Positions 51,600 through 60,337 of a stretch of 64,000 nt of DNA are shown here, piece after piece (within the stretch, counting starts at the first letter, position 1; every line of letters starts with the position of its first letter). The notes under the pieces are model-generated. The model was not told the DNA's origin, ran no database searches, and saw only the letters and a program-made list of their open reading frames with translations. The stretch comes from RHKX01 sp963826475. Its GTDB lineage: Bacteria; Actinomycetota; Thermoleophilia; Solirubrobacterales; 70-9. The translations under genes and the position numbers were made by a program. The stretch covers positions 186,001 to 250,000 of the forward strand of contig CAWGXC010000003.1 in NCBI GenBank assembly GCA_963826475.1. The letters are read 5' to 3'.

Positions 51600-52300
51600 G
51601 TCCAGGGGTCCCCGTCGGGGAGGCCGACCAGCTTCAGTCCGGCATGGGCCTTGTAGCGGACGTTCACAGAGATCAGAAGCGGCGTCAGCTGCTCGGCGAT
51701 GCGCGCCATCTCGAGCGGCCCGGCATTGACGGCGCGCAGGCCCTCGATGCGCTCGATCAGGCGCGCGACGGGCGCCTTGTCACGCTTCTTGTCACCGCAG
51801 ACGAGCACGTCCTCATCGAGCGTCGCGTCGAGGTCGGAGAGCGTCGGTGCCCCGACCGTGTGCAGGGCCGAGACGACGGTGACACCGTCGGGAACCATCT
51901 CCTGCGCCTGCTGGGCGGCCGAGCCCTGCCAGACGCCGAGCGAGCGCGTCGCCTTGCCGCTGACCGCCGCCGCGAGCGGCACCGTGCAGTCGACGAGCGT
52001 CTGCCCGGACTGCAGCGCTCCCCGCAGGTTGTTGAGGGTCTCCGACTGGGCGCGGAAGGGGACGGTGAGGAAGGCGATCGGGCCGCGGGCGGCGGCGTCC
52101 TCGTTGGCGAGCCCCTCGACGTCTGCGCCTTCAACGGCACCGCGGATCCGCTCGGCGGCCTCAAGCGCGCGATCGGCCTCGCGTGAGCCGATGACCACAG
52201 GTAGACCGGCCTGCGCCCAGCGGACCGCAAGCCCGTAGCCGAGCGCGCCGGTGCCCCCGAGGATCGGGATCGCAGGGGTGTCGGACGTGGCGTCGGCCAT
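51596..52300 (-). CDS. npdG: F420-dependent NADP oxidoreductase
   Basis: A 234-residue Fno/NpdG-type reductase. PILGGTGALGYGLAVRWAQAGLPVVIGSR (key part GGTGALGYGLAVRWA) is the Rossmann start and NADP motif; VDCTVPL and AGPLEMARIAEQLTPLLI follow. It moves hydride between F420H2 and NADP. First gene of the npdG-cofD-cofC-cofE operon, which suggests that F420 is used for reduction here. Confidence 0.9.
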   Translation of the reverse strand: MADATSDTPAIPILGGTGALGYGLAVRWAQAGLPVVIGSREADRALEAAERIRGAVEGADVEGLANEDAAARGPIAFLTVPFRAQSETLNNLRGALQSGQTLVDCTVPLAAAVSGKATRSLGVWQGSAAQQAQEMVPDGVTVVSALHTVGAPTLSDLDATLDEDVLVCGDKKRDKAPVARLIERIEGLRAVNAGPLEMARIAEQLTPLLISVNVRYKAHAGLKLVGLPDGDPWT

Positions 52301-52355
52301 CGGCGGCGAGTCTATTGGCGGGTGGCCGGCGTAACCCGCCTATGCTCCTGCCCGA

Positions 52356-53090
52356 ATGCGCTTCGAGGGTCGAAAGGCACTGGTCACCGGCGGCGGCAGC
52401 GGCATCGGCGCCGCGATCGTCGGACGACTCGCCGCGGAGGGTGCGGCCGTCCTCGTCGCCGACATCGACGACGAGGGGGCGAGGCGGGTTGCCGGGGAGG
52501 TCGGGGCCGAGGCCGTGCACCTCGACGTCTCCGATCCCGAGTCAGCTCAGGCCGTGATGGCGCAGGCCGGGACCCTCGACATCCTCGTCAACAATGCGGG
52601 CACCGACGAGTTCGGCTTCTTCACCGATACCGACCCTGGCCTGTGGAGCCGCCTGATCGCCGTCAACCTCGTCGGCGTCCTCGCCTGTACCCACTCGGCG
52701 CTGCCGGCGATGCAGGCGGCCGGTTATGGGCGGATCGTCAACATCGCCTCCGAGGCGGGGCGCGTCGGCTCGAAGGGCTCCGCGGTGTACTCCGCGGCAA
52801 AGGGTGGCGTGATCGCGTTCACGAAGGTCATCGCCCGCGAGAATGGGCGCTTCGGCATCACGGCGAATGCGATCGCACCGGGACCGATCGACACGCCGCT
52901 GCTGCGCAGTGCCGAAGAATTGGGCGAAGTCGGCCAGCGGATCGTCGCGAACATGACCGCCGGGACCCAGCTCCGCCGCCTCGGCTCGCCCGATGAGGTG
53001 GCCGCCGCCGCGGCGTTCCTCGCCGCCGAGGAGAGCTCCTACGTGACGGGCGAGACGCTCGGCGTCTCCGGCGGAATGGGCATGGTCTGA
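52356..53090 (+). CDS. Short-chain dehydrogenase/reductase
   Basis: A 244-residue classical SDR. VTGGGSGIG is the NAD(P) motif, NNAG the structural motif, and the YSAAK catalytic Tyr-Lys pair is present with an upstream Ser. It resembles 2-hydroxycyclohexanecarboxyl-CoA or 3-hydroxyacyl-CoA dehydrogenases. TATGCT nine bases before the ATG is a likely -10. First gene of a six-gene run to 55399. Confidence 0.85.
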   Translation: MRFEGRKALVTGGGSGIGAAIVGRLAAEGAAVLVADIDDEGARRVAGEVGAEAVHLDVSDPESAQAVMAQAGTLDILVNNAGTDEFGFFTDTDPGLWSRLIAVNLVGVLACTHSALPAMQAAGYGRIVNIASEAGRVGSKGSAVYSAAKGGVIAFTKVIARENGRFGITANAIAPGPIDTPLLRSAEELGEVGQRIVANMTAGTQLRRLGSPDEVAAAAAFLAAEESSYVTGETLGVSGGMGMV

Positions 53091-53093
53091 ACC

Positions 53094-53534
53094 GTGGTCG
53101 GTCCCGCTGACGACCTCGACCTGCCCAATCCCGAGCGATCGGCGGGCGATGCGAAGCCGCTCGAGCCCGGCGTCTCCCGCACCGACGAGTTCACGGTCGA
53201 AGGCCCACTGCTGACCGACGTCGGCGGCACCATCGGCATGTCGGTCCTCTCCACCCCGGGGATGATCGCGATGATGGAGCGCACCTCTGCCGTGCTCGCC
53301 TACGAGCGGCTTCCCGAGGGCAGCGCGACCGTCGGCTTCGAGGTCTGCATCAAGCACGTCGCCGGAGCGGGGGAGGGCGCCACCTGCACCGCCACAGCCA
53401 CGCTCACCGAGGTCGTCGACGACCGCAAGCTCTTCTTCGACGTCGAGGTGCGCGAGGACGACCGGACCATTGGCGTCGGCACTCATCAGCGGCGGGTGAT
53501 CCGGGTCCCGGGTGCCCCGGAGGCGGAGGCCTAG
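53094..53534 (+). CDS. FlK-like thioesterase
   Basis: A 146-residue hotdog protein, GTG start. LSTPGMIAMMERTSAVLAYERLP followed by VGFEVCIKHVA holds the Thr, Glu and His that in fluoroacetyl-CoA thioesterase FlK form the active site (key parts STPGMIAMMER and IKHVA). The stop is followed five bases later by the lyase gene. Its role may be removal of an inhibiting or side-product acyl-CoA; fluoroacetyl-CoA itself is unlikely. Confidence 0.75.
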   Translation: MVGPADDLDLPNPERSAGDAKPLEPGVSRTDEFTVEGPLLTDVGGTIGMSVLSTPGMIAMMERTSAVLAYERLPEGSATVGFEVCIKHVAGAGEGATCTATATLTEVVDDRKLFFDVEVREDDRTIGVGTHQRRVIRVPGAPEAEA

Positions 53535-53538
53535 CCCC

Positions 53539-54459
53539 GTGCGGCCCTATCCCGATCGGGCCCAGATCCGCGAGGTGGGTCCCCGCGACGGCTTCCAGAA
53601 CGAGCCGGAGGTGATCCCGACCGCGGAGAAGGTCCGGCTGATCGGGCTGCTGCTCGACGCGGGCGTCAAGCGAATCGAGGTCACCTCGTTCGTCCGCGCC
53701 GACGTGATCCCGCAGCTCGCCGACGGAGCGGAGGTTCTCGCCGCGCTCGATCGTCCCGACGATGTCTCCTTCTCGGTTTTGATCCCGAACGAACGAGGCC
53801 TCGAGAACGCGCTTGCCGCCCGCGACCGTTTCAACGAGATCAGCGTCTTCCTCTCGGCGTCCGAGACGCACAACCGCAAGAACGTCAATCGCTCGGTCGA
53901 GGAGTCGATGACCGGGCTAGAGCGCGTGCTCGCCACCGCATCGGCCGAGGGGCTGCGATGCGAGGGCGTGATCGCGACGAGCTTCGGCTGCCCCTACGAG
54001 GGCCATGTGGATCCCGAGCGCGTGCTCGAGCTCGCGGGACGACTCGCAGCCGCGGGCTGTGCGGAGGTCGGCTTCGGCGACACCACCGGGATGGCCAACC
54101 CACGCCAGGTCGGCGACTTCTACGAGCTGGGCCGGCAACGGCTCGGAGGCGTGCAGCTCACAGCCCACTTCCACAACACCCGCGGACAGGGGCTCGCCAA
54201 CGTGCTGGCGGCGCTCGAGCAGGGGATCGACTCGTTCGAGTCGAGCTTCGGCGAGCTCGGGGGCTGCCCGGTGCCCGTCGGCTCGACCGGGAACGTCTCC
54301 AGCGAAGACGTCATCTCCATGCTGCACGAGATGGGCGTGCAGACGGGCGTCGACCTCGATCGTTTGCTCGTCGCGTCCCGCGCCGCCCAGGAGGTCCTCG
54401 GCCGGCCGCTCGGCGCGCACCTGCTCACCGCCGGCCCGGTCGACTGGCACGAGCGCTGA
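53539..54459 (+). CDS. Hydroxymethylglutaryl-CoA lyase family enzyme
   Basis: A 306-residue (beta/alpha)8 lyase. REVGPRDGFQNE is the family start with the metal Asp and catalytic Arg, TAHFHNTRGQGLAN the metal His pair, and FGELGGCPVPVGSTGNVSSED (key part LGGCPVPVGSTGN) the mobile Cys loop. It cleaves 3-hydroxy-3-methylglutaryl-CoA or a homologue to acetyl-CoA and a ketoacid. The GTG at 53539 has GGAGGCGGAGG upstream. Leucine degradation is one possible role. Confidence 0.85.
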   Translation: MRPYPDRAQIREVGPRDGFQNEPEVIPTAEKVRLIGLLLDAGVKRIEVTSFVRADVIPQLADGAEVLAALDRPDDVSFSVLIPNERGLENALAARDRFNEISVFLSASETHNRKNVNRSVEESMTGLERVLATASAEGLRCEGVIATSFGCPYEGHVDPERVLELAGRLAAAGCAEVGFGDTTGMANPRQVGDFYELGRQRLGGVQLTAHFHNTRGQGLANVLAALEQGIDSFESSFGELGGCPVPVGSTGNVSSEDVISMLHEMGVQTGVDLDRLLVASRAAQEVLGRPLGAHLLTAGPVDWHER

Positions 54460-54998
54460 TGGGACTCTTCGCGGCGTTTCTGCGCGGCATGAACGTCGGC
54501 GGCCACCGAATCACCAACGACGATCTCCGCGCCGAGTTCGAGGCGCTCGGGTTCGAGTCGGTGTCGACCTTCAGGGCGAGTGGCAACGTCATCTTCGAGT
54601 CGAAGGCGAAGTCGGAGTCGAAGCTGCGGGCGGAGATCGAGAAGGGGCTCGAGAAGGGGCTCGGCTATGCGGTGCCGACCTTCATCCGTACTGCGGCGGA
54701 GCTGGCGCAGATCGCGGCCGCCGAGCCATTCGAGGCGAAGGCGGTCAGGGAGTCGAAGGGGAAGCTCCAGGTTTCGCTGCTCACGAAGTCACCGTCGAAG
54801 GTCGCCCGGGAAAAGGTGCTCGCCCTCGCGACGGACCGGGATCTGCTCGCCTTCGGCAAGCGTGAGCTCTTCTGGCTGCCGAGCGGAGGAACGCTCGACT
54901 CCGAGCTCGATCAGAAGGCGATCGAGAAGCAGGTCGGCCAGCCGACGACGAGAACGATGGGCACGATGCAGCAGCTCGCCGGTAAGTTCACCTCCTGA
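54459..54998 (+). CDS. DUF1697 family protein
   Basis: A 179-residue DUF1697 protein: FLRGMNVGGHRITNDDLRAEFEALGFESVSTFRASGNVIFES (key parts FLRGMNVGG and TFRASGNVIF) is the family's first half. The start overlaps the stop of the lyase by one base (TGATG). Function unknown, though the family is widespread in actinobacteria. Confidence 0.85.
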   Translation: MGLFAAFLRGMNVGGHRITNDDLRAEFEALGFESVSTFRASGNVIFESKAKSESKLRAEIEKGLEKGLGYAVPTFIRTAAELAQIAAAEPFEAKAVRESKGKLQVSLLTKSPSKVAREKVLALATDRDLLAFGKRELFWLPSGGTLDSELDQKAIEKQVGQPTTRTMGTMQQLAGKFTS

Positions 54999-55399
54999 TG
55001 CTCCACGATCCGTTCGTCGAAGCCGTCCACGCCGTTGACGGGGATGCCGTCCGCGAGACGCTCGCCGAAGGCGTCCGCTTCTTCAGCCCCGTCGTCTTCA
55101 GTCCCTACGAGGGTCGCGACGTGGTCGGGACGATCCTGGCCGAGGGCGCGATGAAGGTCTTCGAGAACTTCACCTACGTGCATCGCCTCGAGAACGCCGA
55201 GGAGCGGATCGCGACGCTGATCTTCGAGGCCGAGGTGAGCGGTAGATCGCTCGACGGCCTCGACCTGCTGCGCTTCGACGAGGAGGGGCTGATCGCTGAG
55301 ATGAAGGTGATGGTGAGGCCGCGCAGCGGGCTGATGGCACTTGCCGAGGCGATGGGCAAGCGCTTCGAGTCGCTCGGTCTCACTCCGCCGAAGTCCTGA
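54998..55399 (+). CDS. NTF2/SnoaL-like protein
   Basis: A 133-residue cone-shaped NTF2-fold protein (MLHDPFVEAVHAVDGDAVRETLAEGVRFFSP, IFEAEVSGRSLDGLDLLRF). Related proteins are cyclases, isomerases or small-molecule binders. The overlap TGATG with DUF1697 places it in the same message. Substrate unknown. Confidence 0.65.
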   Translation: MLHDPFVEAVHAVDGDAVRETLAEGVRFFSPVVFSPYEGRDVVGTILAEGAMKVFENFTYVHRLENAEERIATLIFEAEVSGRSLDGLDLLRFDEEGLIAEMKVMVRPRSGLMALAEAMGKRFESLGLTPPKS

Positions 55400-55485
55400 C
55401 CCGCCGCGATAGGGTCCGCGCCCCACGGGATCCGTGAGGCCGCGCACCCGCGGCCGCGAGAACTAGCGAAAGGCTTTACGAGCAG

Positions 55486-56370
55486 ATGGCGATCAGCAAG
55501 GTTGGAATTGTCGGCGGAGGCCTGATGGGCCACGGGATTGCGCAGATCTGCGCCCAGGCGGACTGGGACGTGATCCTTCGCGAGCTCGACGAGGACGCGC
55601 TGTCGAAGGGAATCGGCAAGATCGAGAAGCAGCTCGGCCGCGCCGTCGAGAAGGGCCGGATGGAGCAGTCGGAGGCCGATGGGGTGCGCGACCGGATCAA
55701 CGGGACCACCGACTACGCCGAGCTGGCTGACTGCGACCTCGTCATCGAAGCGATGACCGAGGACCTAGGGCAGAAGCTCGAGATGTGGCGCGAGGTCGAC
55801 CCGATCGTCAAGGACGAAGCGATCTTCGCCACCAACACGTCGTCGCTTGCCGTGATCGATCAAGCCGCCGCGACCTCGCGCCCCGAGCAGTTCCTCGGCC
55901 TGCACTTCTTCAATCCCGCGCAGGTGATGCCGCTGCTCGAGGTCGTTCAGACCGTGACGACGTCGGAGCAGACCCTGAAGGTCGGCTTCGAGGTCGGGGA
56001 GAAGCTCGGCAAGACGGTCGTTCACGCCAAGGACAAGACCGGCTTCATCGTCAACCGGCTGCTCGTCCCGTACATGTTGGATGCGATCCGCGCCTACGAG
56101 GAGGGGGTCGGTTCGATCGACGAGATCGACATCGCGATGAAGGCCGGCGCCAACCACCCGATGGGTCCGCTGACCCTCGCCGACTTCGTCGGCCTCGACA
56201 CGCTCGTGTCGATCGGGAACGTGATGTTCGATGAGTACCGCGAACGCCGCTTCGCCGCGCCGCCGACGCTGCGCAAGATGGTCTCCGCCGGCTGGTACGG
56301 ACGCAAGTCGGGTAAGGGCTTCTACGACTACTCGGGCGAAAAGCCCGTTCCCAGCGAACTCGGCCTCTGA
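55486..56370 (+). CDS. 3-hydroxybutyryl-CoA dehydrogenase
   Basis: A 294-residue 3-hydroxyacyl-CoA dehydrogenase. GIVGGGLMGHGIAQ is the NAD motif, HFFNPAQVMPLLEVV the catalytic His region, and TGFIVNRLLVPYML the C-terminal dimer domain. It acts in acetoacetyl-CoA reduction or short-chain beta-oxidation, making crotonyl-CoA precursor available for ccr. TAGGGT at 55410-55415 is a possible -10 with a leader of about 65 bases. Confidence 0.9.
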   Translation: MAISKVGIVGGGLMGHGIAQICAQADWDVILRELDEDALSKGIGKIEKQLGRAVEKGRMEQSEADGVRDRINGTTDYAELADCDLVIEAMTEDLGQKLEMWREVDPIVKDEAIFATNTSSLAVIDQAAATSRPEQFLGLHFFNPAQVMPLLEVVQTVTTSEQTLKVGFEVGEKLGKTVVHAKDKTGFIVNRLLVPYMLDAIRAYEEGVGSIDEIDIAMKAGANHPMGPLTLADFVGLDTLVSIGNVMFDEYRERRFAAPPTLRKMVSAGWYGRKSGKGFYDYSGEKPVPSELGL

Positions 56371-56490
56371 GCTCGAGGGCGGCGGGATGCCGTCCCCGGT
56401 CTCCGGGGCTTGTGCGATCCTCTGACCGACCTTTCGCGGTCCCGCCGGGACACCTGCGGGGAGTGCACGCAATAGGAAAGGAGCGCGGAA
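56371..56490. promoter_or_regulatory. Intergenic region with hairpin before the DivIVA-like gene
   Basis: CCCCGG-TCT-CCGGGG at 56394-56408 is a 6-base stem, a probable terminator of the hydroxybutyryl-CoA dehydrogenase gene. A second stem GTCCC-GCC-GGGAC follows. The strong site AAAGGAG precedes the ATG at 56491. Confidence 0.5.
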
Positions 56491-57438
56491 ATGGCCACTG
56501 ACTTCATCGACCAGCTGAGGGAGGCCACGTTCCCGACGGAACGTCGCGGCGGCTACAGCCCGAGCGCTGTGAGCGCCTACCTGAACGAGCTCGCCGACTG
56601 GCTCGAGACCGGCGGCGACGACCAGACCCGCGCGGCGCTCGTCCAGCGCGAGATGGAGCGGGTAGGCGAGCGCACCGGGAGCATCCTCAGCGTGGCTCAG
56701 GAGAGCGCTGACAGGATGACCAGCGAGGCCGAGGCCGAGGCGAAGCGGGTGCGGGGCGATGCCGAGGCCTATGCGAAGGAGACTCGAGCGTCCGCCGACG
56801 AGCGTGCGCGCAAGGTGACTGAGACGGCCAAGCGGGAGTGTGACGCGGTGCTTCAGCGGGCCGATGATCAGGCCAGGGCGACGATCCGCGAGGCCGACGC
56901 CAGGCTGAAGAAGGCGGTGGAGGAAGCGGCCGAGCGAACCCGGGGAGTCGAGCGGGAGATCGCCGGCTTGATTGCGAAGCGCGGCGAGATCACCGCCAAT
57001 CTGGAGCAACTCGTCACCGCGCTGCGGGTCACGATCGATGGCCCCGGCAGCCAGGACTTCGATCTGCCCGACCCCAGCGACCGCCTCGATCGATCTGAGC
57101 CGCCGCCGCGCAAGCCCGCCGCATTGCTCGAGGTCGTGCCGAACCCGACGGGCGCGGCGCAGGAGCAGGTGGGGTCCGAGGGCGTCGCTGAGCATCAAGT
57201 CATCGGGGAAAGCGCGTCCAGCTCCCGGCCGCTGGAGCTCGAGCCGACCGAGCCGATACCGGAGGAGGAGCAGCCCGACGCCGGCGAAGGCGAAACCGAG
57301 GCGCATGAGATGGAAACCGGCGAGGGCTTCGACTACGAGGACGAGATGGACGACCAGGAGCGCGAGCGCCGCCGCCGCAGCGCGAGCCAGAGCGCCGATC
57401 AACCGACCGACGAATCGAACCTGGCGGACTTCCTTTGA
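56491..57438 (+). CDS. DivIVA-like coiled-coil protein
   Basis: 315 residues. The first 40 (TDFIDQLREATFPTERRGGYSPSAVSAYLNELAD, key part FPTERRGGYSPSAVSAYL) match the DivIVA N-terminal domain that senses membrane curvature; a long Ala/Glu/Arg coiled coil follows to about residue 190, then an acidic, disordered tail. DivIVA-like proteins mark poles and septa in actinobacteria. The stop TGA overlaps the TTG start of the acyl-CoA carboxylase gene by 4 bases. It is shorter in the coiled part than typical Wag31. Confidence 0.75.
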   Translation: MATDFIDQLREATFPTERRGGYSPSAVSAYLNELADWLETGGDDQTRAALVQREMERVGERTGSILSVAQESADRMTSEAEAEAKRVRGDAEAYAKETRASADERARKVTETAKRECDAVLQRADDQARATIREADARLKKAVEEAAERTRGVEREIAGLIAKRGEITANLEQLVTALRVTIDGPGSQDFDLPDPSDRLDRSEPPPRKPAALLEVVPNPTGAAQEQVGSEGVAEHQVIGESASSSRPLELEPTEPIPEEEQPDAGEGETEAHEMETGEGFDYEDEMDDQERERRRRSASQSADQPTDESNLADFL

Positions 57439-58973
57439 GCGAGACCCGCGACGCGACACCGCTCGAGCAGGCGAACGCAGCCGCGCTTGCGGGTGGGCCG
57501 GAACGTCATCACGCCAAGACCGCCGAACAGGGCAAGCTGCCCGTCCGCGAGCGGGTGGAGCGACTGCTCGACCCCGGCAGCCTCTCCGAGGAGGCGATGC
57601 TGGCCAACTGGGACGGCGAGGGGCTCGGCGCGGACGGTGTCGTCACCGGACTGGGCACGATCGGCGGCCGCCGAGTCGCCTTGATGGCGAATGACCCGAC
57701 CGTCAAGGCCGGATCCTGGGGCGCGAAGACGGTCGAGAAGATCATCCGGATCCAGGAGCGGGCACTGAGCCTCGAGCTGCCGATGATCTATCTCGTCGAC
57801 TCCGCCGGCGCCCGGATAACCGATCAGGTCCAGATGTTTCCGGGCCGCCGGGGAGCGGGGCGCATCTTCCACAACGAGGTCCGGATGTCGGGCCGGGTGC
57901 CGCAGATCTGCATGCTCTTCGGACCGTCGGCCGCCGGTGGGGCCTACATCCCGGCTTTCTGCGACGTCGTGATCATGCGCGACGGAAACGCCTCGATGTA
58001 TCTCGGGTCGCCGCGGATGGCGCAGATGGTGATCGGAGAGGACGTGACGCTCGAGGAGATGGGCGGTGCGCGGATGCACACGGGGGTCTCCGGTTGTGGC
58101 CACTTCCTCGCTGAGACGGACGAGGACGCGATCGAGGTCGCCCGCGCCTACCTCTCATTCATGCCGACCAGCTTTCGTGAGGACCCTCCGACCGCCGCCC
58201 CGGGCGAGCCTGATCCGGCGGCGCTGCCTTCGGAGGTGGTTCCCGCCGACGAGAAGACGCCATTCGACATCCGCAGGTTGATCGAGGGCGTCTGCGATGC
58301 CGGCACGTTTCTCGAGGTCCACGCGCGCTGGGCGAAGGAGTTGGTGGTGGGGTACGCGAGGCTCGACGGCCGCGCGGTGGCCATTGTCGCCAACCAGCCG
58401 AAGCAGAAGGGCGGGGTGCTGTTCGTCGACTCTTCCGACAAGGCCGCCCGTTTCATCAACACCGCGAACGCCTTCAACATCCCGCTGCTCTTTCTCGCCG
58501 ACGTCCCTGGCTTCATGATCGGCAAGACCGTCGAGCGGCAGGGGATCATCCGCCACGGGGCGAAGATGGTCAGCGCCGTCAGCTCGGCGACCGTGCCGAA
58601 GATCTCCGTCGTCGTCCGCAAGGCGTACGGCGCCGGGCTCTACGCGATGGCGGGTCCCGCCTTCGAGCCCGACGCCTGCATCGCTCTGCCGGGAGCGCAG
58701 ATCGCGGTGATGGGTCCCGAGGCGGCGATCAACGCCGTCTACTTCAACCAGATCGAGGCGATCGAGGACGAGGCCGACCGTGCCGAGTTCGTCGCTCGCA
58801 AACGCGCCGAGTACTCCGACGACATCGACATCCTCCACCTCGCGTCGGAGTTGGTCATCGACGCGGTGATCGAGCCGGATGACCTGCGCAGTGAGCTGAT
58901 CCGCCGCTATGCCCAGGCCGAGGGCAAGGACCGACGCTTCAGCGAGCGGCACAACCCGATCACGCCCGTCTGA
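57435..58973 (+). CDS. Acyl-CoA carboxylase beta subunit (propionyl-CoA carboxylase type)
   Basis: A 512-residue carboxyltransferase. GKLPVRERVERLLDPGS is the family start; MLFGPSAAGGAYIPAFCD and the C-terminal GFMIGKTVERQGIIRHGAKM bind CoA and biotin (key parts GPSAAGGAYIPAF and GIIRHGAKM). It transfers the carboxyl group from biotin to an acyl-CoA. No biotin carboxylase gene is in the window. Start TTG, overlapping the DivIVA-like stop. The last 14 bases overlap the convergent M28-like gene. Confidence 0.85.
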   Translation: MSETRDATPLEQANAAALAGGPERHHAKTAEQGKLPVRERVERLLDPGSLSEEAMLANWDGEGLGADGVVTGLGTIGGRRVALMANDPTVKAGSWGAKTVEKIIRIQERALSLELPMIYLVDSAGARITDQVQMFPGRRGAGRIFHNEVRMSGRVPQICMLFGPSAAGGAYIPAFCDVVIMRDGNASMYLGSPRMAQMVIGEDVTLEEMGGARMHTGVSGCGHFLAETDEDAIEVARAYLSFMPTSFREDPPTAAPGEPDPAALPSEVVPADEKTPFDIRRLIEGVCDAGTFLEVHARWAKELVVGYARLDGRAVAIVANQPKQKGGVLFVDSSDKAARFINTANAFNIPLLFLADVPGFMIGKTVERQGIIRHGAKMVSAVSSATVPKISVVVRKAYGAGLYAMAGPAFEPDACIALPGAQIAVMGPEAAINAVYFNQIEAIEDEADRAEFVARKRAEYSDDIDILHLASELVIDAVIEPDDLRSELIRRYAQAEGKDRRFSERHNPITPV

Positions 58974-60255
58974 GCTCCTCGCGCTCAGACGGCCCAGCCG
59001 CGGCCGGCCTCTCTGTCGCGCCGGCTCGACGCGAGAGGTCTCGATCCAGCAGCCGGACGACGTCGACGGCGAATGACGTCGCGCGATCGATCGCGGCGGG
59101 ATCGACGTTCGCCGGTGTGTCGGACGGCGAGTGGTGGCCGGCGGGGTAGGCCTCGGCTCCCTCCCGGCAGGTGATCGCGACAGCCGGGAACTTGTAGGTC
59201 CGCGCAGTCGACGCCGCGCTGATGGCGCCGTTGCGGATCGCCTTCGCCCCCTGCGCATCCTCCTCGTCGCCGGCCATCGCGATGGCCTCACAGAGCTCCA
59301 GAAGGTAGGCGTCCATCGGCAGCGTCACCGCGAGTCCCTGGGAGGTGACGAAACGCGGATCGCCCCGGCCGATCGACTCGAGCGAGATGACCCACGTGCG
59401 AGCGCGGTCCAACTCCCGCCGGTGCGTTCGCAGATAGGCGCGCATGCCCTGCATCGTGGTCTCGCCGCCGCCGCAGACGAGGGCGCCGACGGCAAGCCGT
59501 TGGGTCGAGTCGGCGTCGAGCCTGCGGACCGCCTCGAGCAGGCCCGCCGTGCCGGAAGCGTTGGCGTTGGCGCCGGGCGACGCGGGCGAGAGCGCGATCT
59601 CTCCAAGGAGGAACGCGGCGATGATCAGGACGAGGGTCTGGGGCAACTGCAGAGCCGCCAGCCAGGACGCGTCGATCCCGGCCATGCGCGCCCCCAGCGC
59701 CGGGAGCAGGAGTGCAATCGACCAGAACCAGATCCGCGTCGGTGACGAGACGATCGGCATGCGCCTCGAGGCAGCGTCAGCGAGCCGCATCGGGATGCGG
59801 TTGTAGGCCGCGCCGGTGCGCGGCGCATCGATGTTCGCGCAGAGGATCACCCTGTCCGAGCCCGGCGGGCTCGCCTGCGGCCACGAGATCACGTTCTGGG
59901 ATGCGCGGCGGAAGGGCAGGCGCCGGAGCAGGTAATGGCGTCCCGTGAGGTCGAGGTAAGCGGAGGTCGCGGCCACCAGCACCAGGGCGAAGCCGACGGC
60001 GGGCGCAAGGCCGGAGACCATGCTGCCGATTGCCGCCATCGAGCAGTGGAGGAGGTGTACGACCGCCCACTGCGGCTGCACGAAGGTCGATTCGGTCGTG
60101 GAGCTGCGGCCGGGCGTCTTCAGCCGGGCGGCGATCTCCAGCGACGCCCGTCGCTCGGCGTCGGTCCCGGCGATGCGCCCGTCGAAGGAGCAGATCGCCT
60201 CCACCTCCTCGCGGATCCTCTCGTGGCTGGACGGTTCGCTCACCGCAGGGAGCAT
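58960..60255 (-). CDS. Membrane-attached, degenerate M28-like peptidase
   Basis: A 431-residue protein with two or more hydrophobic segments between about residues 60 and 200, so it sits in the membrane. The M28 fold can be followed: CANIDAPRTG, GANANASGTAGLLEAV, GGGETTMQGM, ISLESIGRG, AGHHSPSDTP. Where zinc aminopeptidases have His-x-Asp, Asp-Asn-x-SGxA, Asp and His, only the last His and two acids remain; the first His is Asn, the bridging Asp is Asn and the next Asp is Glu. It is likely an inactive or altered relative. The ATG at 60255 was chosen from the family-type start MLPAVSEPSS. Confidence 0.6.
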   Translation of the reverse strand: MLPAVSEPSSHERIREEVEAICSFDGRIAGTDAERRASLEIAARLKTPGRSSTTESTFVQPQWAVVHLLHCSMAAIGSMVSGLAPAVGFALVLVAATSAYLDLTGRHYLLRRLPFRRASQNVISWPQASPPGSDRVILCANIDAPRTGAAYNRIPMRLADAASRRMPIVSSPTRIWFWSIALLLPALGARMAGIDASWLAALQLPQTLVLIIAAFLLGEIALSPASPGANANASGTAGLLEAVRRLDADSTQRLAVGALVCGGGETTMQGMRAYLRTHRRELDRARTWVISLESIGRGDPRFVTSQGLAVTLPMDAYLLELCEAIAMAGDEEDAQGAKAIRNGAISAASTARTYKFPAVAITCREGAEAYPAGHHSPSDTPANVDPAAIDRATSFAVDVVRLLDRDLSRRAGATERPAAAGPSEREELRRA

Positions 60256-60337
60256 GGCGGAGCCGCGGTCTCGCCGTCGCGGTTGGCGCGTCAGGCGTAG
60301 GCTGCCCGAAGGAGCCAGAACCAAGGAGTGAGGGAGC

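Noticed and set aside
55765..57459. A 564-codon open frame on the minus strand
   Set aside because: It lies antisense to the hydroxybutyryl-CoA dehydrogenase and DivIVA-like genes, has Arg/Leu-rich composition with no family and no start context. A GC-rich shadow.
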